6,253 nt of DNA, taken from contig CAYIAN010000030.1 in NCBI GenBank assembly GCA_964361435.1, forward strand, positions 1 through 6,253. Reading direction: 5' to 3'. A model generated the notes under the pieces. The model had not been told where the DNA came from and did not search any database. It saw nothing but the letters and a program-made list of their open reading frames with translations. The DNA is from GWA2-46-10 sp964361435. GTDB lineage: Bacteria > Patescibacteriota > Minisyncoccia > UBA6257 > Colwellbacteraceae. Within the stretch, counting starts at the first letter, position 1. The number at the start of each line of letters is the position of its first letter. Of the stretch, positions 1 through 6,118 are shown in pieces. The translations under genes were made by a program, and so were the position numbers.

Positions 1-1
1 A

Positions 2-1276
2 GCAACATTCTCATCCATTTATCAGAACAAAAAATATGAGATTGTGCTACCGGATGGCAGCGGCAAACTTTCTTCTTTTAACTATGGCAGTTGGCCAGCC
101 CTTGAAGATACGGCTTTCTTTGAGAGGGTAAAACAGGAATTTATAGATCAAAGAGTAAGTTTCGTAGAAAGCGATCTCTCGGCAATGGTACTTAGGATTT
201 ACAAAAATGGAAAGTTGGCAAAGGAGGTGTCTATAATATCCAAAGGAAATGAGGGCTCTTGGTGGGAAACTCCTGCCGGTTTGTACAAAATTCAAGGCAA
301 GGAAGCTGATCACTTTTCTTCATTCGGACAAGTACACATGCCCTGGAGCATGCCATTCCAAGGAAACTTTTTCATTCACGGTTGGCCATATTACAGCAAC
401 GGGCAACCAGTTTCTCTTGGATACTCTGGGGGGTGTATCAGACTATCGACTGAAGATGCAAAGTCTGTTTTTGATCTAGTAGAAGTGGATATGCCTGTTT
501 TGGTATACGAGAAAGACTTTATCGGAGACTCATTTGAGTACGAGCTTTTGGGAAGCAAGGTTAATGCCCAAAATTATCTCGCAGCTGATTTGGGAAACAA
601 TTTTGTTTTTGCAAAGAAAGAACCTGACCAACAAGTACCCATAGCATCTCTCACTAAGTTGATGACTGCGATTGTGGCTAGTGAGTATATAAATATAGAA
701 AAAGAAATTACTATCACTGGCGACATGCTGGTTCAAACTAGTATACCCAGACTATACACCGGGCAAAGAATTTCAGTATTCAACCTCCTTTATCCTCTTT
801 TGATGGAATCCTCTAACGAAGCTGGCACTGCCATTGCGAAAATACTTGGCACCAGTCGCTTTGTGGAGTTGATGAATGAAAAGGCTAAAGCTATCGGCAT
901 GAACGATACTATCTTCGTTGATCCCAATGGCTCTGGATCCGAAAATGTTTCAACGGTAAGTGATCTTTTCCGATTGGCTAAGTATATATATAATAACCGC
1001 AGTTTTATTTTAGACATATCGAAAGGAGGAGCCACTCAATCGGTATACGGGCAACCCATTCTCTCCGGGTTACAAAACTTTAATGTCTTTGCGGATGATC
1101 TAGATTTTGTTGGTGGAAAAGTGGGCATAACAAGCGCCGCCGGCGAGACCATCCTCTCTCTCTTTGAAATAAAGAATGCAAATGAGGTAAGGCCAGTGGT
1201 TATAATAGCGCTTGGATCGACCGATCGAGCTAAAGATGCCGCTACTTTAATAGACTATGTGAGGCGCAGCTACTAG
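2..1276 (+). CDS. L,D-transpeptidase (YkuD) fused to S11 D-alanyl-D-alanine carboxypeptidase, 5' partial
   Basis: This is a two-domain peptidoglycan enzyme, presumably exported. The frame is open to the left edge (424 visible codons), so the start and any signal peptide or membrane anchor are missing. The GTG at 44 lies inside continuous coding sequence and is not the start. Counting from the first visible codon, residues about 53-172 form a YkuD domain with the catalytic His126 in FFIHGWPYY and Cys145 in SGGCIRLS. Such domains cross-link peptides through meso-DAP. Residues about 190-424 form a serine D,D-peptidase of the PBP5/DacA type: SxxK is SLTK (Ser216, Lys219), SxN is SSN (270-272), and the KTG box reads KVG (373-375). 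Carboxypeptidases of this type trim pentapeptides to tetrapeptides, the donors used by L,D-transpeptidases, so the fusion probably joins consecutive steps. Two motif residues differ from consensus (SGGC for SHGC, KVG for KTG). Family assignment is firm; activity is inferred. The gene converges on the PAP2 gene and shares its stop palindrome. Confidence 0.9.
   Translation, partial: ATFSSIYQNKKYEIVLPDGSGKLSSFNYGSWPALEDTAFFERVKQEFIDQRVSFVESDLSAMVLRIYKNGKLAKEVSIISKGNEGSWWETPAGLYKIQGKEADHFSSFGQVHMPWSMPFQGNFFIHGWPYYSNGQPVSLGYSGGCIRLSTEDAKSVFDLVEVDMPVLVYEKDFIGDSFEYELLGSKVNAQNYLAADLGNNFVFAKKEPDQQVPIASLTKLMTAIVASEYINIEKEITITGDMLVQTSIPRLYTGQRISVFNLLYPLLMESSNEAGTAIAKILGTSRFVELMNEKAKAIGMNDTIFVDPNGSGSENVSTVSDLFRLAKYIYNNRSFILDISKGGATQSVYGQPILSGLQNFNVFADDLDFVGGKVGITSAAGETILSLFEIKNANEVRPVVIIALGSTDRAKDAATLIDYVRRSY
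1273..1276. other. Overlapping convergent stop codons in a CTAG palindrome
   Basis: The plus-strand transpeptidase gene stops with TAG at 1274-1276. The minus-strand PAP2 gene stops with TAG at 1275-1273. Both stops lie in the palindrome CTAG, so the genes overlap by 4 bp and leave no intergenic space for a terminator. I see no stem followed by a T-run on either strand near here, so transcripts from the two sides probably overlap or end inside the opposite gene. That last point is inference. Confidence 0.9.
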
Positions 1277-1821
1277 ATAAGTTTCTGCTTGCGAAAGACG
1301 AAGTAGACTGCGCTAAAACTTAAAGCCCCGACTGTTATTCCCCCCAAAATATCGCTCGGCCAGTGTACGCCGGTGGTAATTCTTGCCAGACCTATGACTA
1401 GGGTGGCTATCAACACCCAAATGCCGGATTGTTTTTTCACCATCAATAAAGTTAGGGCTATTGGAATTAAGGAAGCCATATGCCCAGAGGGGAAAGAGTT
1501 AACATCTGTGTGATTAATGAGGGCTTCCACTCCAAGAGCAACAAAGGGTCTGGGGCTTTGTAAGAGGTTATCTATAATATTCGTTATGATCCCCCTCGAC
1601 AAAATGAAGGATATAAGTGCGAGGGATAGATATTGAACTCTGTTTTTCCAAACTGGCCAAGCATCACCCCAATCTTTCTTTGTAAAAATAACCCAGATAA
1701 ACCAAAAAACTATGAACCAAAAAAGATATTTCGCAAAAAAGATAAAAAGTCCATCCAACATCCTAGACTGACCGGTTAAGCCGTACAAAAAACTGAACAG
1801 TTCTTTATCTAAGGGCAACAT
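1273..1821 (-). CDS. PAP2-family membrane phosphatase (possible undecaprenyl-pyrophosphatase-like)
   Basis: This is a 182-residue integral membrane protein of the PAP2 / type 2 phosphatidic acid phosphatase superfamily, which removes phosphate from lipid phosphates or pyrophosphates. Members such as BcrC and PgpB recycle the undecaprenyl carrier of cell-wall synthesis. Hydrophobic segments lie at about 22-46, 64-82, 115-128, 134-146 and 158-176. The signature is recognisable: SPRPF (Arg91-Pro92), PSGH (111-114) with its histidine, and ARITTGVHWPSD carrying Arg147, His153 and Asp157. The lysine expected seven residues before the motif-1 arginine (KX6RP) is Asp84 here. The ATG follows the rpsR TAA with no gap, so translation is probably coupled; AGAAG four bases upstream is a weak ribosome binding site. 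The neighbouring peptidoglycan enzyme makes carrier-lipid recycling plausible, but other lipid phosphates are possible substrates. Confidence 0.88.
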   Translation of the reverse strand: MLPLDKELFSFLYGLTGQSRMLDGLFIFFAKYLFWFIVFWFIWVIFTKKDWGDAWPVWKNRVQYLSLALISFILSRGIITNIIDNLLQSPRPFVALGVEALINHTDVNSFPSGHMASLIPIALTLLMVKKQSGIWVLIATLVIGLARITTGVHWPSDILGGITVGALSFSAVYFVFRKQKLI

Positions 1822-2034
1822 TTAACTTCTAATGTATGGTAATACGCCCATGAAGCGAGCTCTTTTGACAGCCCTCGCTAAGCGCCTTTGGTGCTTGGCA
1901 CAAGTACCCGTGTGAATTGGGTCTATAATTTTTAGCTGACCTGATACAAATCTTTGAAGTAGATCTTTTTCTTTATAATCTATGTCTCCTACATTCTGGG
2001 AACAGAAGAAGCATTGTTTTCCTGGTTTTTTCAT
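1822..2034 (-). CDS. rpsR: 30S ribosomal protein S18
   Basis: S18 is a small-subunit protein that pairs with S6 on the platform of the 30S subunit. The 70-residue product carries the family signature near its C-terminus: TGTCAKHQRRLARAVKRARF followed by MGVLPY. It has the cysteine-rich form of S18, with C8 and C11 (CFFC) plus C45 and H48 (CAKH). That spacing suits a zinc site, as known for the C+ variants of several ribosomal proteins. The start is the ATG at 2034, one base after the ssb TAG (TAGAATG). An in-frame ATG at 2091 would give 89 residues, but the extra 19 do not resemble S18 and overlap ssb. No good Shine-Dalgarno lies at normal spacing, so translation probably depends on coupling to ssb. 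No rplI follows, unlike the common rpsF-ssb-rpsR-rplI order. Confidence 0.96.
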   Translation of the reverse strand: MKKPGKQCFFCSQNVGDIDYKEKDLLQRFVSGQLKIIDPIHTGTCAKHQRRLARAVKRARFMGVLPYIRS

Positions 2035-2035
2035 T

Positions 2036-2506
2036 CTAAAAAGGTAGGTCTTCTGGATTAATTTCTTTTTCTGCGGAAGTAGAATCATCAAGATCTATTA
2101 CTGGGATGTCTTCCGGGTGCTTTTGCTCTTCTTCTCCCGCGCTATTTTCATGCTTGCTAAAACTCGGGCCCACATCACCTCCCCTTGGACCTAATTGAAT
2201 ATTTTCAGCTACGATCTCCGTAGTCCTGCGAGTTTGACCGTCTTTCCCCTCCCAAGCGCGGGTTTGCAACCTCCCTTCGATCATAATAATGCTGCCCTTC
2301 TTGGAAAATTGATTTACTACCTCTGCTTGCCTTCCCCACACCACAACATTGTGAAACTCTGTGCTTTCTTTTCTTTCTCCTTCTTTAGTTCTCCAATAAC
2401 GATTAGTGGCAACTGAAAAAGAAACCACGTGATCCCCGGAGGGAGTAGTTCTAAGCTCTGGATCCGCTGTTAACCTTCCGGCTATTAATACTTTGTTTAA
2501 ATTCAT
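2036..2506 (-). CDS. ssb: Single-stranded DNA-binding protein
   Basis: This is bacterial SSB, which coats single-stranded DNA during replication, recombination and repair and recruits partners through its C-terminal tip. Residues 1-109 form the OB fold: the start MNLNKVLIAGRLTADPELR, the aromatic DNA-contact region NRYWRT, FHNVVVWGRQAEVV, KKGSIIMIEGRLQTRAWE, and the closing strand IVAENIQLGPRGG. A polar, acidic linker follows from about 110. The protein ends PEDLPF (151-156), matching the acidic-aromatic tip (DDIPF in E. coli). A second similar stretch, PEDIPVIDLDD, lies at 131-141. At 156 residues the length is ordinary for the family. The ATG at 2506 is fixed by the conserved N-terminus. 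AAGG sits only one base before it, too close to be a standard ribosome binding site. The gene lies between rpsF and rpsR, the classic bacterial arrangement. Confidence 0.97.
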   Translation of the reverse strand: MNLNKVLIAGRLTADPELRTTPSGDHVVSFSVATNRYWRTKEGERKESTEFHNVVVWGRQAEVVNQFSKKGSIIMIEGRLQTRAWEGKDGQTRRTTEIVAENIQLGPRGGDVGPSFSKHENSAGEEEQKHPEDIPVIDLDDSTSAEKEINPEDLPF

Positions 2507-2547
2507 GCCTTACTGATTTTATAAATCTTTATTCTGATTAATGCAAA
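2507..2547 (-). promoter_or_regulatory. Possible internal promoter in front of ssb
   Basis: The 41-bp rpsF-ssb gap reads, on the minus strand, TTGCAT at 2546-2541, a 17-bp spacer, then TATAAA at 2523-2518. The -10 matches consensus at 5 of 6 positions and the -35 at 3 of 6; the spacing is ideal. Transcription would start near 2511, giving a leader of only about five bases before the ssb ATG. This agrees with the lack of a properly spaced Shine-Dalgarno. The gap is AT-rich, so a chance match is quite possible. Confidence 0.3.
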
Positions 2548-2973
2548 CTAGCCCTCGCCCTCAAAGGAACCGCTGATTTCCTCCAACTTAGCTTCTAAAT
2601 CTCTGTTGGAAGCTATGGTATCCACCCCAGATTGTTTTTCGCTCGGCACTTCTTGGCTTCCCCTTGGTCCTCTGAGTTGAGGATTTTCTTCTCTCACAAA
2701 TGGTGGAGTAACTATTATGTATCTCAAAATACTCTCCTCAAATCTTAGGATATCTTTTAAGGTTTTTATCTCCTCCCCCTGAAGAGCAAATTGAATGCAG
2801 CCGAAGTGGGCGCTACTGTGTTTTTTGATCGGATACGCGGGGTTAACTTGCTCAATTCGTTGTTGACCCGCAATTTCAGCTCCTACCTGATTTAAGTGCT
2901 TCAGAACCGTTCCTGCGCCTTCCTCGCTGCGCGCAAGAAAGGAAATTTCATATGTATTTTTTTCTGTTTTCAT
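2548..2973 (-). CDS. rpsF: 30S ribosomal protein S6, with extended C-terminus
   Basis: S6 binds the central domain of 16S rRNA together with S18. The 141-residue product has the S6 fold in residues 7-90: a first strand YEISFLA, a helix with GTVLKHLNQVGAEIAG, the family hallmark AYPIKK (46-51), HFGCIQFAL, a second helix with LKDILRFEESILRY, and the final strand YIIVTPP. The conserved ILRY and the AYPIKK box make the call secure. About 50 residues follow the core, first rich in Pro, Gly and Arg, then ending in an acidic, probably helical stretch (DLEAKLEEISGSFEGEG). S6 proteins often carry variable tails, but this one is long. The ATG at 2973 has AGGA five bases upstream (2982-2979), a good ribosome binding site. 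It lies 46 bp after rpoC and 41 bp before ssb. Confidence 0.95.
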   Translation of the reverse strand: MKTEKNTYEISFLARSEEGAGTVLKHLNQVGAEIAGQQRIEQVNPAYPIKKHSSAHFGCIQFALQGEEIKTLKDILRFEESILRYIIVTPPFVREENPQLRGPRGSQEVPSEKQSGVDTIASNRDLEAKLEEISGSFEGEG

Positions 2974-3019
2974 GGTTGTCCTGGCCTACATCATACGTGA
3001 GAAATCTCACTTTTCAACC
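2974..3019 (-). promoter_or_regulatory. rpoC-rpsF leader with nested inverted repeats around the rpsF ribosome binding site
   Basis: Immediately after the rpoC stop the minus strand reads GGTTG (3019-3015), which is complementary to CAACC (2978-2974) just before the rpsF ATG. Between them is a perfect inverted repeat, GTGAGATTTCTCAC (3010-2997). The Shine-Dalgarno AGGA (2982-2979) lies directly beside the closing CAACC arm, so folding could affect rpsF initiation. There is no T-run after the hairpin, so it is not a standard terminator. In other bacteria the S6:S18 complex represses its own mRNA through a leader structure. I do not see the known motif clearly, so autoregulation here is only a possibility. 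Confidence 0.35.
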
Positions 3020-6000
3020 CTACTCTTTTTCAAACCCTACTTTAGGGGCTATCACTTTTCCATTCTTCTCTTCTTCGGCCCCCTCACTGTCTTCAGCACC
3101 AACGTCACCTCTAATGGCGGTACCCACCGGAACTAAACGTCCAATAATAACATTTTCCTTAAGTCCTCTTAAATGATCATCTCTTCCTTCACTCGATGCC
3201 TTAATCAAAACTCTGGCTGTTTCCTGAAAAGATGCGGGCGCTAACCAGCCATCGGCTGAAAGAGCAGATCTAGTGATGCCAAGGACTATTTCATCTCCTT
3301 TGGCTGTTTCTTTCTTTGTTCCATAAAACTCTTTGTTAAATTCTTTCAATTTTGATTTATCCATAATCTCTCCCACTACAAAATGTGAATCTCCTGGATC
3401 TGCGATCTTGGTGCGACTGAACATCTGCTTAACGATAATGTCCATGTGTTTGTCGTGGACTGTCGCTCCTTCAGAGACGTAGATTCTTTGAACTTCCTTG
3501 ACAATATATCGGTGGACAATTTCTTTGCTCTTGTATTTAAGAATCTCTTTTGGATCCAAGTTCCCTTCACAAAGCGGATCTCCGGCACTTACCACATCTC
3601 CCTCTTTTACTAGGATTTTCCTTGATCCAATTATAGGATATTCTACGGTTTTCCCCTTACGTCCACTTTCTCCCTTTTTATGAATATGTACTATCATTCC
3701 TCCTTGGGTTTTTTCAATCTTCTCTACTGTTCCCTCGCTCTTTGAAACTGTTGCCTTCCACTTAGGACTTCTAGCTTCGAAAAGCTCGTCTACCCTAGGA
3801 AGACCGGTTGTAATATCTTCACCAGCTACACCCCCAGCGTGGAAAGTTCGAAGCGTAAGTTGCGTTCCTAGCTCACCAATTGACTGAGCCGCCACGATAC
3901 CTACAGCTTCTCCTATTCTCACTTGATCGGTAGTGCCAAGATCAGCTCCGTAACACTTCGCACAAATGCCATAAAGAGTGTTACAAGTAATGGGGTTTCT
4001 AACCTCAACCTCCTGGATGTTTGAAGCATCGATAGTTTCAGATTGATCTTTACTAATTATTTCCCCTTCTTTAGCCAAAATCTTGTGGCCGTCTTTTATA
4101 TCACGCAAGGCGGTGCGCGAGAAAAGCCTATATCCAAAATTGTATTCGAAATCAGTGCCGTCTTCCCTATGTACAGAAACTCCCCTCGTGGTGTGACAAT
4201 CTTCTTCCCGAATAACCACATCTTGAGAAACGTCTACTAAACGCCTTGTTAGGTATCCGGCTTCGGCGGTCTTCAAAGCAGTATCGGCCAGTCCTTTTCT
4301 AGAGCCGTGGGTAGAGATAAAATACTCCAGGGAATTGTGTCCTTCTTTCAAAGAGGTGCGAATAGGAAGCTCTATATCTTCTCCTTTTGGATTGCGCACC
4401 ACGCCTTTAATGCCACACATCTGGTTAATGGGCGTCCACGTGCCTCTTGCCCCAGAATCAACAATGGCCCTCACTGATCCGTGCTCTGGTAAGGCTTGGG
4501 GTACCAACTCCCTGATTTTCACAAACACATCAGTCCAAATATCAACGATACGCATCCTACGCTCCTCGAGGGAGAGTAACCCTTCCGCGAAGTGGCGATG
4601 AACCTCAGAAACTTTTTCTTCTGCCACCTTCAAAATTGCTCCCTTTTCTTTGGGGATCACAAGATCACTCATGCCCCAGGTAATACCAGAATAAGTGGCA
4701 AACTTAAAACCAACCTCCTTGATCTGATCCAGGACTTCCTTGGTGCCAAGAGAACCATACTTGCCAATCAATTTACGCACCAACTTCTCTAAAGACTTTT
4801 TAGTGAGGATATCGTTGTGAAAAGGATAATCTTCCGGCAGGGTTTCGTTAAATATCACCCTTCCACAGGTGGTTTCAATAATTTCTTTGCCGAGGCGCAC
4901 TTTAATAAGGGCGTTGATGGCTACTTCTTCGTTTTCATATGCGAGTTTCAGTTCTTGGGCATCGGCAAATATTTTGCCTTCTCCCTTGGTTCCTTTAACC
5001 AGTTTAGTTAAATAATAGCAGCCAAGAACGATGTCTTGTGTGGGAATAGTGATAGCGTCTCCAGAGGCGGGTTTGAGCAAATTGAGACTGGAAAGCATCA
5101 GGATGGACGCCTCCACTTGAGCCTCGTCGGAGAGGGGAAGATGCACGGCCATTTGATCACCATCAAAGTCTGCATTGAAGGCAGCACACACCATAGGCGG
5201 TACCTGAATTGCCAAATCTTCAATCAATACCGGCTTAAAAGCCTGGATGGAAAGACGATGGAGCGTAGGAGCGCGGTTTAATAAAACCTTGCGGTTGGCT
5301 ATCACTTCTTCGAGAATTTCCCAAATTTCCGGAGGAGCTTGCTCAATAAGCCTGTTAGACATCTTGATGTTATGGGCAAGACCTCTTGCAAGAATCTTCT
5401 CGATTACGAAAGGGCGGAACAACTCCAGGGCCATGATTTTAGGAATACCACATTCATCGAGAGCGAGGTGGGGACCAACTACGATAACGCTGCGACCGGA
5501 ATAGTCTACGCGCTTACCTAAAAGGTTTTGTCTAAACCTTCCCTGCTTACCCTTTATCATGTCGGATAGAGACCTGAGGGGTTTCTTGGCACCAGTACTT
5601 TGTCTGGCAGAAGCACGAGTATTATCAATGAGTGCGTCTACCGCCTCTTGAAGCATGCGTTTTTCGTTAATCATAATAACGTCTGGAGCTCCAAGCTCAA
5701 CTAGTTTCTTAAGGCGATTATTGCGATTGATTACCCTTCGGTACAAGTCATTTAGATCTGAGGTTGCGTACCTTCCACCATCGAGAGCTACCATAGGCCT
5801 TAAATCTGGAGGAATTATCGGCAGAACAGTCAAAATCATCCACTCGGGGCGGATGTTACTAAGATTCATTGAACGCAGTAACTTCAATCTCCTTAGAAGT
5901 TTTTTGGTGCGAGTGGCATCCTTAGTTTCCACTAGCTCTTTCTCAACTACCTTAGCTTCTTTAACCAGATCCATACCTTCCAGTACTTTTCTGACTCCTT

Positions 6001-6118
6001 CGCCCCCTGCGCCTACACTAAATACATGACTGAAGCGTCTACCGAATTTAATAACCTCTTGCTCGCCCAAAACACGTCCCGGTCGAAGTGAAGCCAGGAA
6101 ATCTCTGGCTTCGTTCAC
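3020..6118 (-). CDS. rpoC: DNA-directed RNA polymerase subunit beta', 5' end missing or disrupted
   Basis: Beta' forms one side of the RNA polymerase cleft and holds the catalytic magnesium. Numbering from the GTG at 6118, the visible parts are: rudder and switch region (about 90-250), the active-site loop NADFDGDQM with Asp317, Asp319 and Asp321, the bridge helix (about 588-625, THGSRKGLADTALKTA), the second zinc site (C641, C712, C719, C722), and the trigger region ending RTFH (His760). The C-terminus ENVIIGRLVPVGT plus an acidic tail looks natural. The first roughly 150-200 residues, with the N-terminal zinc finger and the first part of the clamp, are absent. TAA (6133-6131) and TGA (6136-6134) lie in frame just upstream, so the GTG is only the first available start, not the true one. 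Two consensus departures are visible: IGELGTQL instead of IGEPGTQL (Leu750), and IQVPPMVC where E. coli has IQLHPLVC. Confidence 0.95.
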   Translation of the reverse strand: MNEARDFLASLRPGRVLGEQEVIKFGRRFSHVFSVGAGGEGVRKVLEGMDLVKEAKVVEKELVETKDATRTKKLLRRLKLLRSMNLSNIRPEWMILTVLPIIPPDLRPMVALDGGRYATSDLNDLYRRVINRNNRLKKLVELGAPDVIMINEKRMLQEAVDALIDNTRASARQSTGAKKPLRSLSDMIKGKQGRFRQNLLGKRVDYSGRSVIVVGPHLALDECGIPKIMALELFRPFVIEKILARGLAHNIKMSNRLIEQAPPEIWEILEEVIANRKVLLNRAPTLHRLSIQAFKPVLIEDLAIQVPPMVCAAFNADFDGDQMAVHLPLSDEAQVEASILMLSSLNLLKPASGDAITIPTQDIVLGCYYLTKLVKGTKGEGKIFADAQELKLAYENEEVAINALIKVRLGKEIIETTCGRVIFNETLPEDYPFHNDILTKKSLEKLVRKLIGKYGSLGTKEVLDQIKEVGFKFATYSGITWGMSDLVIPKEKGAILKVAEEKVSEVHRHFAEGLLSLEERRMRIVDIWTDVFVKIRELVPQALPEHGSVRAIVDSGARGTWTPINQMCGIKGVVRNPKGEDIELPIRTSLKEGHNSLEYFISTHGSRKGLADTALKTAEAGYLTRRLVDVSQDVVIREEDCHTTRGVSVHREDGTDFEYNFGYRLFSRTALRDIKDGHKILAKEGEIISKDQSETIDASNIQEVEVRNPITCNTLYGICAKCYGADLGTTDQVRIGEAVGIVAAQSIGELGTQLTLRTFHAGGVAGEDITTGLPRVDELFEARSPKWKATVSKSEGTVEKIEKTQGGMIVHIHKKGESGRKGKTVEYPIIGSRKILVKEGDVVSAGDPLCEGNLDPKEILKYKSKEIVHRYIVKEVQRIYVSEGATVHDKHMDIIVKQMFSRTKIADPGDSHFVVGEIMDKSKLKEFNKEFYGTKKETAKGDEIVLGITRSALSADGWLAPASFQETARVLIKASSEGRDDHLRGLKENVIIGRLVPVGTAIRGDVGAEDSEGAEEEKNGKVIAPKVGFEKE

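Noticed and set aside
44..46. GTG as the start of the transpeptidase gene
   Set aside because: The frame is open with coding-like sequence back to position 2, and no ribosome binding site precedes the GTG. The gene is simply cut by the window edge.
2035..2091. Longer 89-residue version of S18 starting at 2091
   Set aside because: The extra 19 residues are the out-of-frame complement of the ssb tail and do not resemble S18. The ATG at 2034 gives a normal 70-residue protein.
2997..3010. Inverted repeat after rpoC as a transcription terminator
   Set aside because: The stem is only five to six pairs and is followed by mixed sequence instead of a T-run; rpsF follows at once in the same direction.
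5655..6029. A 124-codon plus-strand reading frame opposite rpoC
   Set aside because: It lies antisense to strongly conserved beta' sequence, has a low-complexity Ser/Leu/Thr/Arg composition, and no ribosome binding site or family resemblance.
3020..6118. Other plus-strand frames inside rpoC, and minus-strand frames inside the transpeptidase gene
   Set aside because: All are short shadows of well-supported genes in the opposite strand and show no recognisable domain.
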